From Prochlorococcus sp. AG-424-P23 (GTDB lineage Bacteria; Cyanobacteriota; Cyanobacteriia; PCC-6307; Cyanobiaceae), in the NCBI GenBank assembly GCA_003210135.1, contig QCNK01000013.1, positions 1-45,700 on the forward strand: a DNA stretch of 45,700 bases, in the 5' to 3' direction. This document shows positions 24,219 to 36,423 of this stretch, in pieces. Positions within the stretch are counted from its first letter, which is position 1, and each line of letters opens with the position of its first letter. A program made the translations under genes and the position numbers. The notes under the pieces were generated by a model that was not told where the DNA came from, ran no database searches, and worked only from the letters and a program-made list of their open reading frames with translations.

Positions 24219-27200
24219 ATGTTTACGCAGGTCCGCTCAGCAAACCGCAGAGTATCTCCTGTTGAGGATAACAAACACAAAGTTGTAATAAAAGCAGTTT
24301 ATGTTGTCCTTGAGCCACAATACCAAAATTCCTTAACGGAAGCTGCAAAATCAATAAATAAGATGAATGGGCCAATAGGTATAGACCTTAGCGGCTATCT
24401 TATAGAAGAACTTAGGAATGATAGTAATTTTGAAGATTTTAAAGAAGACATAGCTAATGCAGATATATTTGTTGCTTCTCTAATTTTCATTGAAGATCTT
24501 GCTCAAAAAGTAGTTGATGCAGTATCGCCATTTAAAGACAAACTTAAAGCATCAATTATTTTTCCCTCTATGCCAGAGGTAATGAGATTAAATAAGTTAG
24601 GTTCATTTAGTATGGCCCAACTTGGTCAATCTAAAAGTATTATTGGAGATTTAATAAAAAAGAAAAAAGAATCTGATGGAGCAAGTTTCCAAGATTCAAT
24701 GTTGAAGTTATTAAATACACTACCTTCAATACTTAAATATCTACCAGTAGAAAAAGCTCAAGATGCAAGAACATTCATTCTTAGTTTTCAGTACTGGTTA
24801 GGTGGTACCACTGAGAACTTAAAAAACTTCTTGTTAATGATTTCTGAAAAGTACGCTGTTTCAGAGACCATAAAGGATCAAATAGAAGAATTCAAAATTC
24901 AAGACCCTGAAACATTCCCAGATTTAGGAATTTGGCATCCTCTCGCTCCTTGCATGTTTGAAAGTCTTAAAGAATATCAATATTGGGAAAATAATAGAAA
25001 AGATATAAACCCTAAAGATGACAAAACTCCAACTATAGGTTTAGTTCTTCAAAGGAGTCATATCGTTACGGGAGATGATGCTCATTATGTTGCTGTTATT
25101 CAAGAATTGGAATACAGAGGTGCAAGAGTACTACCTATCTTCTGTGGAGGTCTAGATTTTTCTAAACCAGTTAATGAATTTTATTATGATTCAATAAATA
25201 AGGATCAACCTATAGTAGATGGAGTTGTATCTCTAACAGGATTTGCACTAGTTGGTGGGCCAGCAAGACAAGATCATCCTAAAGCTATTGAAGCCCTAAA
25301 AAGGTTAAACAGACCCTATATGGTTGCACTTCCATTAGTCTTCCAAACTACACAAGAATGGGAAGATAGTGATCTAGGGTTACACCCAGTTCAGGTAGCA
25401 CTTCAGATTGCAATTCCAGAGCTTGATGGTGCTATTGAACCCATTATTCTTTCAGGTCGTGATGATGCTACAGGTAAAGCACATACGCTTCAAGATAGAG
25501 TTGATGTAATCGCTGAAAGAGCCATAAAATGGTCAACTTTAAGAGTTAAACAAAGAAAGGAAAAAAAATTAGCCATCACAGTATTTAGTTTTCCACCAGA
25601 CAAAGGAAATGTTGGTACGGCAGCATACTTAAATGTTTTCGGTTCAATTTATAGAGTACTCCTTGAAATGAAATCGAAAGGATATCAAATAGATGAACTT
25701 CCTAGTAATTCAAAAGAATTAATGGAAAAAGTAATTAATAACCCTGAAGCAATGGACGGCTCACCCGAGTTAAATATTGCCCATAAGATGTCAGTAAAAG
25801 AATACCAAGAGTTCACGCCATATTCACAAAGACTTGAAGAGAATTGGGGTAAACCTCCTGGAAATCTTAATAGTGACGGACAAAATCTTCTTATTTACGG
25901 AAAACATTTTGGAAATGTTTTTATAGGTGTTCAACCTACGTTCGGTTACGAAGGTGATCCAATGAGGTTGCTTTATTCAAGAAGTGCTAGTCCTCATCAT
26001 GGTTTTGCAGCTTATTACACCTATGTAGAAAAAATCTGGGGAGCTGATGCTGTCCTCCATTTTGGAACTCACGGATCACTTGAATTTATGCCTGGTAAAC
26101 AGATGGGCATGAGTGAAACATGCTATCCGGATTCTCTCATTGGATCATTACCTAATTTGTATTACTATGCTGCTAATAATCCTTCAGAAGCAACAATCGC
26201 AAAAAGAAGAGGCTACGCTTCAACTATTAGTTATTTAACTCCTCCAGCAGAAAATGCAGGACTCTACAAAGGACTTAAAGAATTAAGCGAACTTGTTGGT
26301 TCTTATCAACAACTAAGAGAAAATAGTAGGGGTATTCAAATAGTTAATGCAATAGTCGAGACTTCTAAACAATGTAATCTTGACAAGGATGTTGAACTCC
26401 CTTCAAAAGATATAGAAGAACTCTCTATAGATGAAAGAGATTTATTTGTTGGTAATATCTATAAACAGTTGATGGAAATTGAAAGTAGATTATTACCTTG
26501 CGGTCTACATACTATTGGAGAAGCTCCAACAGCAGAAGAAGCTGTTGCCACTCTTGTAAATATTGCATCTTTGGAGAGAGAACAAGAGGGATTAAGATCT
26601 CTTCCAGGACTGCTTGCTGAATCCATGGGTCTAACTATTGAACAAATTTATGATGGTAATAATAAAGGTGAACTCAAATTTGTAGAGTTAAATGAAAAAA
26701 TCATAAAGACTGCAAGAGAGTCTATTTTTGCGATGGTCAACTCTTTAAAAATTGTTGATGGCAGAGTTTATTTAGAAAAATCACTTCTTTCCAAATTGTT
26801 TGACTTTCTTAAAGTATTTGGTCTGAATTTACCAACCCCTTGGCTAAGAGTCTGTAATTTAAATGGATTTAGTGAAGTTAACCAGAAGGAATTAAATAAA
26901 TTATTTGATTACTTACTTTTCTGTTTGGAACAGGTCTGTGCTGATAAAGAAATGGATAGCCTCATTAAAGCATTAGATGGAAATTATGTTTTACCTGGAC
27001 CAGGTGGAGATCCTATAAGAAATCCAGGTGTTTTACCCAGTGGTAAAAATATCCATGCACTTGATCCACAATCAATCCCTACTACAGCAGCAGTAGCTGC
27101 TGCAAAGTCGGTTGTTGACAAATTAATTGAGAGACAAAAGGAAGAGCAAGGGACCTGGCCTGAAACAATTGCTTGTGTTTTATGGGGTACTGATAACATC

Positions 27201-28229
27201 AAAACTTATGGAGAATCACTTGCTCAAATCTTATGGTTTGTTGGGGTAAAACCAAAACCAGATTCTGTTGGAAGGATCAACAAATTAGAATTAATACCTT
27301 TAGAAGAATTAGGTAGGCCAAGAATAGATGTGGTCGTTAACTGCTCAGGAGTATTTAGAGATCTATTTATAAATCAGATGGCATTAATAGATCAGGCGGT
27401 CAAATTAGCTGCTGAGGCAGATGAACCATTGGAATCTAATTTTGTAAGGAAACATTCTCTAGAACAAGCAGAAAAAGAAGGTACTTCTATCAGAGAAGCT
27501 TCTGCGAGAGTATTCTCTAATGCAAGTGGAAGCTACAGTTCAAATGTTAATTTAGCCGTAGAAAACTCAACTTGGGAGGAAGAAAATGAATTACAAGAAA
27601 TGTATTTATCACGCAAAACATATGCTTTTAATGCTGATAATCCAGGTGAAATGAATCAAAAAAGAGAGGTATTTGAGTCAGTAATGAAAACAGCAGATGT
27701 TACATTTCAAAACCTTGATTCCTCAGAGATATCATTAACAGATGTAAGTCATTATTTTGATTCAGATCCAACAAAATTGATTAAGACACTAAGAGATGAC
27801 GGAAAAGAACCAAGTAGTTATATAGCAGACACAACCACTTCTAATGCTCAAGTTAGAACACTTGGAGAAACTATCAGATTAGACTCAAGAACAAAACTTT
27901 TAAATCCTAAATGGTATGAAGGTATGCTTAAATCTGGTTATGAAGGAGTTAGAGAACTTTCTAACAGACTTAATTACACTCTTGGTTGGAGTGCGACAAG
28001 TGGTCAAGTAGATAATTTTGTATATGAAGAAACTAATGAAACATTTATAAATGACGAAGAGATGAGGAAAAGATTAATGGATCTTAATCCTAATAGTTTC
28101 AGAAGAATTGTTGGAACTTTGCTAGAAGTTAATGGTAGAGGTTATTGGGAAACTTCAGATGAAAATATTGAACAGTTGAAGGAACTATACCAAGAGGTAG
28201 AAGATAAAATCGAAGGAGTTAAAGAATAA
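24219..28229 (+). CDS. chlH: Magnesium chelatase subunit H (ChlH)
   Basis: 1336 residues matching the CobN/ChlH family along its length, including [21 protein letters not shown] as part of the core, [15 protein letters not shown] with its conserved His, and [19 protein letters not shown] near the substrate site. ChlH binds protoporphyrin IX and inserts Mg2+ with the ATPase subunits ChlI and ChlD, committing tetrapyrrole flow to chlorophyll. The start [11 protein letters not shown] fits the usual N-terminus. It is a single gene, convergent with folP at an 8-base gap. Confidence 0.97.
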   Translation: MFTQVRSANRRVSPVEDNKHKVVIKAVYVVLEPQYQNSLTEAAKSINKMNGPIGIDLSGYLIEELRNDSNFEDFKEDIANADIFVASLIFIEDLAQKVVDAVSPFKDKLKASIIFPSMPEVMRLNKLGSFSMAQLGQSKSIIGDLIKKKKESDGASFQDSMLKLLNTLPSILKYLPVEKAQDARTFILSFQYWLGGTTENLKNFLLMISEKYAVSETIKDQIEEFKIQDPETFPDLGIWHPLAPCMFESLKEYQYWENNRKDINPKDDKTPTIGLVLQRSHIVTGDDAHYVAVIQELEYRGARVLPIFCGGLDFSKPVNEFYYDSINKDQPIVDGVVSLTGFALVGGPARQDHPKAIEALKRLNRPYMVALPLVFQTTQEWEDSDLGLHPVQVALQIAIPELDGAIEPIILSGRDDATGKAHTLQDRVDVIAERAIKWSTLRVKQRKEKKLAITVFSFPPDKGNVGTAAYLNVFGSIYRVLLEMKSKGYQIDELPSNSKELMEKVINNPEAMDGSPELNIAHKMSVKEYQEFTPYSQRLEENWGKPPGNLNSDGQNLLIYGKHFGNVFIGVQPTFGYEGDPMRLLYSRSASPHHGFAAYYTYVEKIWGADAVLHFGTHGSLEFMPGKQMGMSETCYPDSLIGSLPNLYYYAANNPSEATIAKRRGYASTISYLTPPAENAGLYKGLKELSELVGSYQQLRENSRGIQIVNAIVETSKQCNLDKDVELPSKDIEELSIDERDLFVGNIYKQLMEIESRLLPCGLHTIGEAPTAEEAVATLVNIASLEREQEGLRSLPGLLAESMGLTIEQIYDGNNKGELKFVELNEKIIKTARESIFAMVNSLKIVDGRVYLEKSLLSKLFDFLKVFGLNLPTPWLRVCNLNGFSEVNQKELNKLFDYLLFCLEQVCADKEMDSLIKALDGNYVLPGPGGDPIRNPGVLPSGKNIHALDPQSIPTTAAVAAAKSVVDKLIERQKEEQGTWPETIACVLWGTDNIKTYGESLAQILWFVGVKPKPDSVGRINKLELIPLEELGRPRIDVVVNCSGVFRDLFINQMALIDQAVKLAAEADEPLESNFVRKHSLEQAEKEGTSIREASARVFSNASGSYSSNVNLAVENSTWEEENELQEMYLSRKTYAFNADNPGEMNQKREVFESVMKTADVTFQNLDSSEISLTDVSHYFDSDPTKLIKTLRDDGKEPSSYIADTTTSNAQVRTLGETIRLDSRTKLLNPKWYEGMLKSGYEGVRELSNRLNYTLGWSATSGQVDNFVYEETNETFINDEEMRKRLMDLNPNSFRRIVGTLLEVNGRGYWETSDENIEQLKELYQEVEDKIEGVKE

Positions 28230-28242
28230 TAAATTTATTATT
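28225..28242. terminator. AT-only palindrome between chlH and folP
   Basis: An 18-base perfect palindrome (AATAATAAA/TTTATTATT) spans the chlH stop and the end of folP, followed on the plus strand by TTTC. It is the only structure between the convergent genes and may end transcripts in both directions, but without GC pairs it would be weak. Confidence 0.3.
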
Positions 28243-29092
28243 TTCTGTAGATCATATCAGCTACTTTCAGAATTTGATAATTTAGTTTCACGTTGTGAAC
28301 TCTCACAATATCAATATTTAATTGAGAACAAAGACAGCTTATAGCAAGTGTTCCAATATCTCTTTCTTTTGGATTTTTCTCATTCAAAATTTCTCCAATA
28401 AATCTTTTCCTTGATGCGCCTATCAAAATTGGCAAATTCCATTTTTTAAATACATCTAAGTTTTTTAAGATTTCCAAATTATGAACAATATCCTTTGAAA
28501 AACCAATTCCAGGATCAACTATTATGTTTCTTTTAGAAATATTTTTTTCTAAAGCATTTTTTATTAAATTATCAAGCGAATCCTTAACATCATTCAATAC
28601 ATCTTCGTAATTAGAGAGTTCATTCATATTTTGACTATTTCCACGACTATGAGTTATGACGAATGGGCAGTCGAATTTCGATACAACATCCAAAATCTTT
28701 ATATCTCTTCTTCCTCCAGTGACATCATTTATCCAATTAGCACCATTCAAAAGAGCTTCATAAGCGACCTCAGAATTAAAAGTATCAATAGAAATTAAAA
28801 CATCTGGATATTCAGATTTTATTAATTTCAGATATGGGATCAATCTTTTTATTTCAATAAAAGAACCGACTTCTTCAGCCCCAGGTCTTGTACTTTGAGC
28901 ACCAAGATCTATAACATCTACACCATTACTCAAAAAATGGTTAACTTGATCCAAAACTTTTTTTGAAGAGTTTAGTTCTCCACCATCACTAAATGAATCA
29001 GGAGTTAAATTAATAACCCCCATAATTGAAGTTTTTTGTCCCCAGCCTTTTGGCCATGGATCTTTCTTATTGATAATTGGCAATTCTTGCAA
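28238..29092 (-). CDS. folP: Dihydropteroate synthase
   Basis: 284 residues with the family motifs [16 protein letters not shown] near 25-40, [11 protein letters not shown] near 62-72, DPGIGFSKD and GASRKRFIG near the C-terminus. It condenses p-aminobenzoate with the dihydropterin pyrophosphate in folate synthesis, and folate supplies the formyl donor used by Fmt. Its start lies inside the 3' end of tpiA (26-base overlap). The family N-terminus (PWPKGWGQ...) supports ATG 29092 or slightly downstream. Confidence 0.94.
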   Translation of the reverse strand: MQELPIINKKDPWPKGWGQKTSIMGVINLTPDSFSDGGELNSSKKVLDQVNHFLSNGVDVIDLGAQSTRPGAEEVGSFIEIKRLIPYLKLIKSEYPDVLISIDTFNSEVAYEALLNGANWINDVTGGRRDIKILDVVSKFDCPFVITHSRGNSQNMNELSNYEDVLNDVKDSLDNLIKNALEKNISKRNIIVDPGIGFSKDIVHNLEILKNLDVFKKWNLPILIGASRKRFIGEILNEKNPKERDIGTLAISCLCSQLNIDIVRVHNVKLNYQILKVADMIYRK

Positions 29093-29792
29093 AACTTTTC
29101 GGATCTAATGAAGCCCCTCCAACTAACACCCCATCTATATCAGTCATTGACATAATTTCGTCAATATTATTAGGTTTAACAGATCCTCCATATTGAATAA
29201 TCACATCATCAAAACCTATTAATTTCCGAATTAAAGAACATATCTTGTTAGCGTCTATAGCTTCACATGTTTTACCTGTCCCAATAGCCCATATTGGTTC
29301 ATAGGCAACAATTAAATTTGATGGATCTGTATTTTCTAAGCCTTGTTCAACCTGTCTAGTAATAACTCTATCAGCTTCTCCTCTCTCTCTTTGTTCAAGT
29401 GTTTCTCCAACACAAACTATTGGAGTTAGTCCACTAGATTGAGCAAAAACAGCTCTTTTATTAATTTGTTCGTCACTTTCACTAAAATACTTCCTTGGTT
29501 CACTGTGGCCAACTATTGCATATGAAACACCATGTTCAAGAAGCATTTTAGGAGAAATTTCTGCAGTAAATGCACCTTCATCCTCCCAATGAATATTTTG
29601 ACTAGAAATATCTAAATAATCAAAATCAGAATGATCAGAAAAGGTTGAAATAGCGGTAAAAGGTGGCGCAATAACAACTTTACGATCTTTATTTATATTT
29701 TTTATTAAAGGAATAAACTCTTCTAAATAAGACTTAGCCTCAGCACAAGTCATATGCATTTTCCAATTGCCAGCAATAACAGATTTTCTCAA
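29067..29792 (-). CDS. tpiA: Triosephosphate isomerase
   Basis: 241 residues with GNWKMH at 8-13 (catalytic Lys), the catalytic His in [10 protein letters not shown], the catalytic Glu in [13 protein letters not shown] (loop 6), [11 protein letters not shown], and GVLVGGASL at the phosphate site. It interconverts dihydroxyacetone phosphate and glyceraldehyde-3-phosphate in the Calvin cycle and glycolysis. The usual GHSERR reads GHSEPR; I think this is common in cyanobacteria rather than a defect. It overlaps folP downstream. Confidence 0.96.
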   Translation of the reverse strand: MRKSVIAGNWKMHMTCAEAKSYLEEFIPLIKNINKDRKVVIAPPFTAISTFSDHSDFDYLDISSQNIHWEDEGAFTAEISPKMLLEHGVSYAIVGHSEPRKYFSESDEQINKRAVFAQSSGLTPIVCVGETLEQRERGEADRVITRQVEQGLENTDPSNLIVAYEPIWAIGTGKTCEAIDANKICSLIRKLIGFDDVIIQYGGSVKPNNIDEIMSMTDIDGVLVGGASLDPKSFARIANYQ

Positions 29793-29844
29793 AATACTAT
29801 CTCCAAGAAAATTATACTAATATAAATTGAGTTTAATAAGCCAA

Positions 29845-30021
29845 TTATTCGAAGAATAATTCATTTTTTAGAAATATAACTTTATCTCCCTTATTTAATT
29901 TTCTTCCTCTCCTAGTTTCTGTAATACCATTAACCTTAACAGAACCGGATTTAATAAAAATTTTTGCTTCGCCTCCAGAAGATACCAAATTTTTCCATTT
30001 TAAGAATTGATCCAATTTCAT
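29845..30021 (-). CDS. Small S4-domain RNA-binding protein
   Basis: 58 residues, an almost bare S4 fold: MKLDQFLKW, SGGEAKIFIKSGSVKVNG, then TRRGRKLNKGDKV. This matches the YaaA/YbcJ-like small S4 proteins, which bind structured RNA, often ribosomal. It is missed by length-limited ORF searches. It lies 52 bases upstream of tpiA on the same strand and may share its transcript. Its exact RNA partner cannot be read from the sequence. Confidence 0.85.
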   Translation of the reverse strand: MKLDQFLKWKNLVSSGGEAKIFIKSGSVKVNGITETRRGRKLNKGDKVIFLKNELFFE

Positions 30022-30079
30022 TGTTTTTTATGCCCAAAGATATTGATAAAGTAGGATAAATAATTAAATATATAATATC

Positions 30080-31786
30080 TTGAGACTAATACCACCAGTC
30101 AGACAATATACAAATAGGTTCATAAAGGGTTTTATATGCATGCTTATTTACGTAGCTTGTTGGCCTTTATTAGCTTATTTAGCTGGAAACTTAATTCCAG
30201 CAATTGGGTCTGGTGATCTCTCAAAAGTTTCTAGCATAATAATTAAGTCTTTATTTGTATTTTTAGTTCAGAAAACTGCTCAATTTGGACAGGATGTATT
30301 CATAGCAAAACCATCTTTAGAAATTAGTGAAGTGATGAGAGGAAATTTATTTAACAGGATTCAAAAAATAAAGATGAATTCTATTGAAAAGATTTCAGCC
30401 GGAGACATTACATATAGACTTACTGAAGATGCAGACAGGGTAAGCGAAGTTATTTATAAAACAGCTCAGGATACTATTCCATGCTCTTTACAGTTGTTAG
30501 CGGTAATAATCTATATGTTTTATTTAGACTGGTCACTAACATTATCAACTTTTGTTTTAGCACCATTGATTATTCTTTCAGTTAATAGTTTTGGAAGAAG
30601 AGTTTTATTCGCATCTGAAAAAAGTCAAGAGTCAACAAGTAATTTAGCAGGTTTAATAGGTGAATCTATAAATGGAATGTCGACTATAAGATCTTTTGCT
30701 GCAGAAAAATGGATTGAGAATAGATTTCATAAAAGATTAAATGCAAATAAAAAAGCAAAATATAAAACATTAAAATTACTTGCATTTCAACATCCGGTTG
30801 TTGGATTTGTTGAAGCATTTGGAATATTAGCAATATTAGGTTTAGGAGCAACTAGAATTAACCTTGGCCTTTTATCTAGTGAAGAATTTAGCAGTTTTTT
30901 TGCTGCGATATTAATGCTCATTGATCCAATAAGCCATGTAAGTACAAATTTTAATGACTTTAAACAGGCAGAAGCCTCAATAAAAAGGTTAAAAAATATA
31001 AATCGAGAACCTATTGAAGATGACAAAGAAAATTTAACAAATATATCCAATATTGAAGGCAATATACGTTTCAAGACAGTTGATTTTGAATACAAAAAAG
31101 ATAATCTAGTTCTTAAAAATATAAATATAGAAATTAAAAAAGGTGAAGTTACAGCTTTCGTAGGAGCTTCAGGTGCTGGGAAAAGTACAATGATGGCTTT
31201 GATATTGAAATTTATTACTCCAAATAATGGATATATTTTTATTGATGATAAGGATCTAAAGTCATTAAACACAAAAGATATAAGAAAAAATATTGCACTA
31301 GTACAACAACAACCTTTTTTATTTTCAGGAAGGATAATTGATGTAATAAGGATGGGTAGGAATTTTACTAAAGAGGAAGTTATAGAATCAGCAAAAAAAG
31401 CAAATGCCCATCGATTTATTCAAAAATTGCCGGATAAATATGAAACTAAGATAACTGAAAGAGGATCAAATTTCTCGGGGGGTCAAATTCAGAGGATAGC
31501 AATTGCAAGAGCAATACTAGGCAACCCATCAATTCTTCTTTTAGATGAGGCTACAAGTGCATTAGATGCAGAATCTGAGGCGGAAGTTCAAGAAGGTCTT
31601 AATAGAGCCATGAAAGATAGAACTGTAATAGTAATTGCGCATAGATTAGCCACTACTCAAGAGGCTGATAAAATAGTTGTCTTCGATAAGGGCGAAATTG
31701 TTGAAGTTGGAAAACATTTTGATTTACTAAATAAAAAAGGTATTTATAAAGAATTATGTGAAAAACAATTGATCAAAAAATTATAA
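30080..31786 (+). CDS. ABC exporter with fused membrane and ATPase domains (MsbA/lipid-A-exporter-like)
   Basis: 568 residues. The N-terminal membrane domain has about six helices (20-290). The nucleotide-binding domain has Walker A GASGAGKST near 364, signature NFSGGQIQR, Walker B ILLLDEATSALD and the switch AHRLAT. This is a half-size exporter expected to act as a homodimer; substrates of such relatives include lipids, peptides and drugs. The start is TTG at 30080. The frame upstream has a stop five codons earlier, so no ATG is available. It is divergent from the S4 gene and followed by the DUF6447 gene. Confidence 0.88.
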   Translation: MRLIPPVRQYTNRFIKGFICMLIYVACWPLLAYLAGNLIPAIGSGDLSKVSSIIIKSLFVFLVQKTAQFGQDVFIAKPSLEISEVMRGNLFNRIQKIKMNSIEKISAGDITYRLTEDADRVSEVIYKTAQDTIPCSLQLLAVIIYMFYLDWSLTLSTFVLAPLIILSVNSFGRRVLFASEKSQESTSNLAGLIGESINGMSTIRSFAAEKWIENRFHKRLNANKKAKYKTLKLLAFQHPVVGFVEAFGILAILGLGATRINLGLLSSEEFSSFFAAILMLIDPISHVSTNFNDFKQAEASIKRLKNINREPIEDDKENLTNISNIEGNIRFKTVDFEYKKDNLVLKNINIEIKKGEVTAFVGASGAGKSTMMALILKFITPNNGYIFIDDKDLKSLNTKDIRKNIALVQQQPFLFSGRIIDVIRMGRNFTKEEVIESAKKANAHRFIQKLPDKYETKITERGSNFSGGQIQRIAIARAILGNPSILLLDEATSALDAESEAEVQEGLNRAMKDRTVIVIAHRLATTQEADKIVVFDKGEIVEVGKHFDLLNKKGIYKELCEKQLIKKL

Positions 31787-31816
31787 CTCTATCTTGTTTA
31801 TTAAATAGTTAAACCC

Positions 31817-32035
31817 ATGAGTGAAAAACAAAATGATTCTTCCAACCCAGTTTTGACCTTTGAAGGAAAGAAGTATTCCATAAATGATCTTTCCAATGAC
31901 ATAAAAGAATCTATAAAAGGATTACAAGTAGCGGAAACCCAGCTTAAAATGCATGAAGACACTTTAAAGTTACTTTCGATTAGCCGAAACTTTTTAGCGA
32001 ATCAATTAAGAGAAAAGCTAAAAAACATAGAGTAA
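31817..32035 (+). CDS. DUF6447-family small protein
   Basis: 72 residues with the pattern LTFEGKKYSINDLSNDIKE, then GLQVAETQLKMHEDTLKLLSISR. I associate this with DUF6447, a family of short proteins found in picocyanobacteria and their phages. A coiled helix is predicted in the second half. Function unknown. It follows the ABC exporter by 30 bases and converges on carB with a 3-base gap. Confidence 0.7.
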   Translation: MSEKQNDSSNPVLTFEGKKYSINDLSNDIKESIKGLQVAETQLKMHEDTLKLLSISRNFLANQLREKLKNIE

Positions 32036-32038
32036 AAT

Positions 32039-35000
32039 TTAATAATTATGGATTTCTTGTAAAGAGTAAGTATTTATTTTATTCCTTTGCAAGGCTTTAA
32101 TTGCTTTAATAGCCGCTTTAGCTCCAGGAATAGTAGTGAAAGTCGGTATATTATATTCTAAAGCTGCACGTCTTAAATACGCGTCGTCATGAAGTGCCTG
32201 AGATCCTATTGGAGTATTAATTACTAGCTGAACAAGTCCCGAGCGAATTTGGTCCTCTATATTCGGTCTACCTTCATGTACTTTCAGTACTTCTTCTACT
32301 TGTATGCCTAAATCCACTAAGTATGCAGCCGTACCTTTAGTTGCTATTAATTTAAATCCTAAAATCAATAATTCTTTAGCAATTTCTTCAAGATTCTTTT
32401 TATCTAAATCATTAGTAGACAAAAAAGCTACTCCTTCAGAAGGAACACCATTACCTGCTGCCAATTCGGACTTAGCATAAGCAATGCCGAAATCTTTAGC
32501 TAGACCCATAACTTCGCCAGTAGATCTCATTTCAGGGCCAAGTAATGTATCAGATCCAGGGAATCGTTTGAAAGGCAATACAGCTTCCTTTACTGCTTGA
32601 TATTTTGGAGAAAACTCTTTAGTAAAATCAACATCTTCAAGTGTAAAACCTTGCATTAACTGGGTGGCTAATTTTGCAACCGGTTTCCCAATAGCCTTTG
32701 AAACAAATGGTACTGTTCTGGAAGCTCTTGGATTTGCCTCAAGTATAAATAATTTATTCTCTTCATTATTTAAATTTGTCACCGCAAATTGTAAATTAAT
32801 TAAACCAATAACATTCAGTCTTTTTGCAATTAATTTAGTCCAGTTCTTTACATTATCTAGAGTGGATTTTGAAAGAGAAATGGAAGGTAAACAACAAGCC
32901 GAATCTCCTGAATGAATTCCTGCAGGTTCCACATGTTCCATCAAACCAGCAATTACAACCGAACCCTCTGAATCACATAAAGCATCAACATCTATCTCAA
33001 TAGCATTATTTAAATATTGATCAAGCAGGATTGGATGATCCGGCGATACCTTAACTGCTTCAGAAATGTATCTCGATAATTCATTCTCATCTTTAACAAT
33101 TTCCATTGCCCTGCCTCCTAAAACATATGAGGGTCTTACAACCAGAGGGAATCCAATATTTTTTGCAACTATTTGTGCTTCATTTAGATTACGAGCTATT
33201 CCGTTTAAAGGTTGCCTAATACCTAATTCTTCAAGTATTTTTGTAAATTCTTCTCTATCTTCAGCTAAATCGATAGAAATTGGAGAAGTCCCAAGAATTT
33301 TTGATCCGGTTCTGAGCCCATCACTAGATTTAAGCCACTCAAATAAAGGTAATGATAATTTCAATGGGGTTTGCCCCCCAAATTGCACAATCAAACCAAA
33401 AGGATTTTCAGCTTCTATTATGTTGAGCACATCCTCCAAAGTTACTGGCTCAAAATATAAAATATCGCTTGTATCGTAGTCTGTTGATACTGTTTCAGGG
33501 TTACTATTAACCATTATTGTTTTGTAACCATTTGCAGAAGCTTGGTAAGACGCATGACAACAACAGTAGTCAAATTCAATTCCCTGACCAATTCTGTTTG
33601 GACCTCCTCCAAGTATCATGATTTTTTCAGTTTTATTATTTTTTGAAATTTCACTATCAAAAATTTGAGAATCTAAATTAATAAAAGCTTCCTCGTAAGT
33701 TGAATAATGATAAGGAGTCGATGAGGAGAACTCTGCTGAACAGGTATCAACAGTTTTATAAATTGGTATTATGTTCAGATTTTTTCTATATTTTCTGACT
33801 TCAAAGAAATCAGAAAAAGTTAACTTTGCTATCTGTTGATCAGAAAAGCCTAATTGTTTGGCACATAACATCAAATCCTTATCAAGAGAATAAAGTTCTT
33901 TGCCTTTCAAAAAATCTTGCTCAAAATTAAAGATATTTCTTAATTTTTCTATAAACCATAAATCTATATTAGTAACTTTTTGAATATAAGTATTAGTTTT
34001 CCCAAGTTGCATAGCTTTTTTAATTATGAGAATTCTTTCCGAGGTAGGATTTCTTAAACTATTCATTAGGTGATTCTCATTATTAAATTCATCAAGTGAA
34101 TCGCATTCCCAACCAAAAACACCTACTTCTAAGGATCTCAAAGCCTTCTGAAATGATTCTTCGAAAGAACGACCAATTGCCATTGACTCACCCACAGATT
34201 TCATAGCAGTACTTAAGGTGTTTGATGAGCCTTTAAATTTTTCAAATGCAAATCTAGGAATTTTGGTAACTACGTAATCTATTGACGGTTCAAAACATGC
34301 AGGTGTTTTTTTGGTAATGTCATTAATAATCTCATCAAGTGTATAACCGACTGATAATAATGCTGCAATCTTGGCTATCGGAAATCCAGTTGCTTTACTT
34401 GCCAAAGCAGAGGATCTACTGACACGAGGATTCATCTCTATTACAATTACTTCTCCATTACTAGGATTTATTGCAAATTGAATATTACTTCCTCCAGTTT
34501 CAACTCCTACCTCTCTAATGATTTTCAATGATAAGTCTCTTAATCTCTGATACTCCTTATCTGTTAAGGTCTGTGCGGGAGCTACAGTAATAGAATCTCC
34601 GGTGTGGACACCCATTGGGTCTAAATTTTCAATACTGCAAACTATTACAACGTTATCGGCAGTATCTCTCATTACTTCCAATTCAAATTCCTTCCATCCA
34701 ATCAGTGATTTTTCAATTAATATTTGATTACTTGGACTTTCCTCTAAACCTGTAGTACACAATTCAACAAATTCTTCAAGATTAAAAGCAATTCCTCCTC
34801 CTACACCGCCTAGGGTAAATGCAGGTCTTATTATGAGAGGATAGGAATTTATTTTTTTTGATACCTCTTTAGCTTCACTTAGGTTTGAAGCAATACCAGA
34901 TGGGCAAACATTTACATTTATTTTTTCCATTGATTCTTTAAACAATTTTCTATCTTCAGCCTTATTAATAGCTTTCAAATCAGCACCTATTAATTCAACA

Positions 35001-35335
35001 TTATTTTTTTTTAAAAAATTTGATTCTGATAATTTAACTGCAAGATTTAAAGCTGTTTGACCGCCCATAGTGGGAAGAATAGCATCAGGTTTTTCTTTTA
35101 AAATAATCTGAGAGACAATTTCGGAAGTTAATGGCTCAATATATGTTTTACTTGCGATCTCAGGATCAGTCATTATCGATGCAGGATTAGAATTTATCAA
35201 TATAATTTCATAACCAGCTTTTCTTAAAGCTTTGCAAGCTTGAGTGCCAGAGTAATCAAATTCGCAAGCTTGTCCTATAACTATCGGGCCAGAACCAAGA
35301 ATAAGAATTTTTTTAAGATCACCCCTTTGAGGCAT
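32039..35335 (-). CDS. carB: Carbamoyl-phosphate synthase large subunit
   Basis: 1098 residues with the duplicated ATP-grasp architecture: [12 protein letters not shown] in the first half, [16 protein letters not shown] at the start of the second, [12 protein letters not shown] and [11 protein letters not shown] glycine loops, and a C-terminal allosteric domain ending near the [17 protein letters not shown] segment. It makes carbamoyl phosphate from glutamine-derived ammonia, bicarbonate and two ATP, for arginine and pyrimidines. The small subunit (carA) is not in the window. Divergent from the DUF3318 gene. Confidence 0.97.
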   Translation of the reverse strand: MPQRGDLKKILILGSGPIVIGQACEFDYSGTQACKALRKAGYEIILINSNPASIMTDPEIASKTYIEPLTSEIVSQIILKEKPDAILPTMGGQTALNLAVKLSESNFLKKNNVELIGADLKAINKAEDRKLFKESMEKINVNVCPSGIASNLSEAKEVSKKINSYPLIIRPAFTLGGVGGGIAFNLEEFVELCTTGLEESPSNQILIEKSLIGWKEFELEVMRDTADNVVIVCSIENLDPMGVHTGDSITVAPAQTLTDKEYQRLRDLSLKIIREVGVETGGSNIQFAINPSNGEVIVIEMNPRVSRSSALASKATGFPIAKIAALLSVGYTLDEIINDITKKTPACFEPSIDYVVTKIPRFAFEKFKGSSNTLSTAMKSVGESMAIGRSFEESFQKALRSLEVGVFGWECDSLDEFNNENHLMNSLRNPTSERILIIKKAMQLGKTNTYIQKVTNIDLWFIEKLRNIFNFEQDFLKGKELYSLDKDLMLCAKQLGFSDQQIAKLTFSDFFEVRKYRKNLNIIPIYKTVDTCSAEFSSSTPYHYSTYEEAFINLDSQIFDSEISKNNKTEKIMILGGGPNRIGQGIEFDYCCCHASYQASANGYKTIMVNSNPETVSTDYDTSDILYFEPVTLEDVLNIIEAENPFGLIVQFGGQTPLKLSLPLFEWLKSSDGLRTGSKILGTSPISIDLAEDREEFTKILEELGIRQPLNGIARNLNEAQIVAKNIGFPLVVRPSYVLGGRAMEIVKDENELSRYISEAVKVSPDHPILLDQYLNNAIEIDVDALCDSEGSVVIAGLMEHVEPAGIHSGDSACCLPSISLSKSTLDNVKNWTKLIAKRLNVIGLINLQFAVTNLNNEENKLFILEANPRASRTVPFVSKAIGKPVAKLATQLMQGFTLEDVDFTKEFSPKYQAVKEAVLPFKRFPGSDTLLGPEMRSTGEVMGLAKDFGIAYAKSELAAGNGVPSEGVAFLSTNDLDKKNLEEIAKELLILGFKLIATKGTAAYLVDLGIQVEEVLKVHEGRPNIEDQIRSGLVQLVINTPIGSQALHDDAYLRRAALEYNIPTFTTIPGAKAAIKAIKALQRNKINTYSLQEIHNY

Positions 35336-35441
35336 AATTAAAACCTTTATTTATTTCATGCTACTTATAAATCATCAGATGTTAATCAAGTTACTTGAAA
35401 AGCAACATTTGTTTCTATAGTATTGGAATAAAATATTTTTT

Positions 35442-36080
35442 ATGAGCGAACTTCAGCGACTTAAAAGTTTGTTGCCTCCAGAGAATGAAAGTTGGGTATT
35501 TATTGAAGCTGCTGCTGCTATAGATCCACCTTTAATAACACTTGAGGAAATTGGTCGTGACGAAGTAGAAATCCAAATAGATCTAGATGAATGGGATAAC
35601 TTTGCAATCGACCACAGAAATTTATTGTTTTGGCATGAAGTTGGCAAAATCCAAAATGATACAATTCCAAGAGATGGTTGGGAAATGGCGGCACTTGCCA
35701 TTGGGCTCGGAGGGGCGATAGGGGAGTTGTGGGTACAAGATGGTCTTCTTTTATTATTAGCTCTTGGTTTATCAAGTTTTGCAGGATATAGATTATATTT
35801 AAAAAACAATTCTGAAAAAAAACTTCAAGATGCAATTTTTGCAGATGAAAAAGCTATAGATCTTGCTTGTAGATTTGGATACAGCATCCCAAATGCTTAC
35901 AAAAGTCTTGGAGGAGCATTAAAGGAATTAATCGACAAAACGCGAAAAAAGAAAAAAAGAAGTTTTTTTGAGGATAGATTAGACGCTTTAAGAAAAAGTG
36001 CTGAAAAAGCTAGATCAGAGTTGTCTCAGCAAGAAGGTTCAGAAAAATCAGTCTCAAGCGAAAATGTTTATGGACAATAA
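35442..36080 (+). CDS. DUF3318-family membrane protein
   Basis: 212 residues. The N-terminal domain (LLPPENESW, DEWDNFAIDHRNLLFWHEVGKI) resembles DUF3318 in which an HEVG motif sits before the membrane part. Two membrane segments occur at about 86-100 and 102-120, then a long basic helical C-terminus. The HE-x-x pattern looks zinc-protease-like but has no second His, so I do not claim protease activity. The last 17 bases overlap rsfS. Function unknown. Confidence 0.7.
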   Translation: MSELQRLKSLLPPENESWVFIEAAAAIDPPLITLEEIGRDEVEIQIDLDEWDNFAIDHRNLLFWHEVGKIQNDTIPRDGWEMAALAIGLGGAIGELWVQDGLLLLLALGLSSFAGYRLYLKNNSEKKLQDAIFADEKAIDLACRFGYSIPNAYKSLGGALKELIDKTRKKKKRSFFEDRLDALRKSAEKARSELSQQEGSEKSVSSENVYGQ

Positions 36081-36414
36081 AAGTTTGGTTTTAATGGCAG
36101 CTAAAGCTTGTGATGATAAAAAAGCTAAAGATATAAAACTTATAAAAATTGACAAGGTCTCGTTCATAAGTGAGTGGATATTGATTGCAGAAGGGTTATC
36201 AGATGTACAAGTAAGATCTATAACTAACTCTGTAGAGGGAGAGCTGAGAGAGAGGGCTAAAATTGAACCTATAAGAAAGGAAGGGGTAAACGAGGCGAAA
36301 TGGGCTTTACTTGATTATGGCGATTTAATTGTAAATATTTTTCAACCAGAAATAAGAAAATTTTATGACCTTGAATCATTCTGGAGTAATGGAGATAATC
36401 TTTCATTTCCATAA
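36064..36414 (+). CDS. rsfS: Ribosome silencing factor RsfS (Iojap)
   Basis: 116 residues beginning MFMDNKSLVLMAAKACDDKKAKDI, with the RsfS hallmark ALLDYGDLIVNIFQPEIRKFYDLE at the C-terminus. RsfS binds L14 of the large subunit and blocks subunit joining when nutrients are short. The open frame extends 22 codons upstream, but that extension reads through the DUF3318 coding region and has no family similarity, so ATG 36064 is chosen. It overlaps DUF3318 by 17 bases. Confidence 0.92.
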   Translation: MFMDNKSLVLMAAKACDDKKAKDIKLIKIDKVSFISEWILIAEGLSDVQVRSITNSVEGELRERAKIEPIRKEGVNEAKWALLDYGDLIVNIFQPEIRKFYDLESFWSNGDNLSFP

Positions 36415-36423
36415 TCGTCATTC

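Noticed and set aside
30787..31272. 161-codon minus-strand ORF inside the ABC exporter
   Set aside because: Lies wholly antisense to an intact ATPase with all motifs; composition is that of a shadow frame.
35998..36063. Upstream extension of rsfS
   Set aside because: Overlaps DUF3318 coding sequence and has no RsfS similarity; ATG 36064 matches the family start.
35442..36080. DUF3318 protein as a zinc protease because of HEVG
   Set aside because: Only one His of a HExxH pattern is present, so no metal site is supported.
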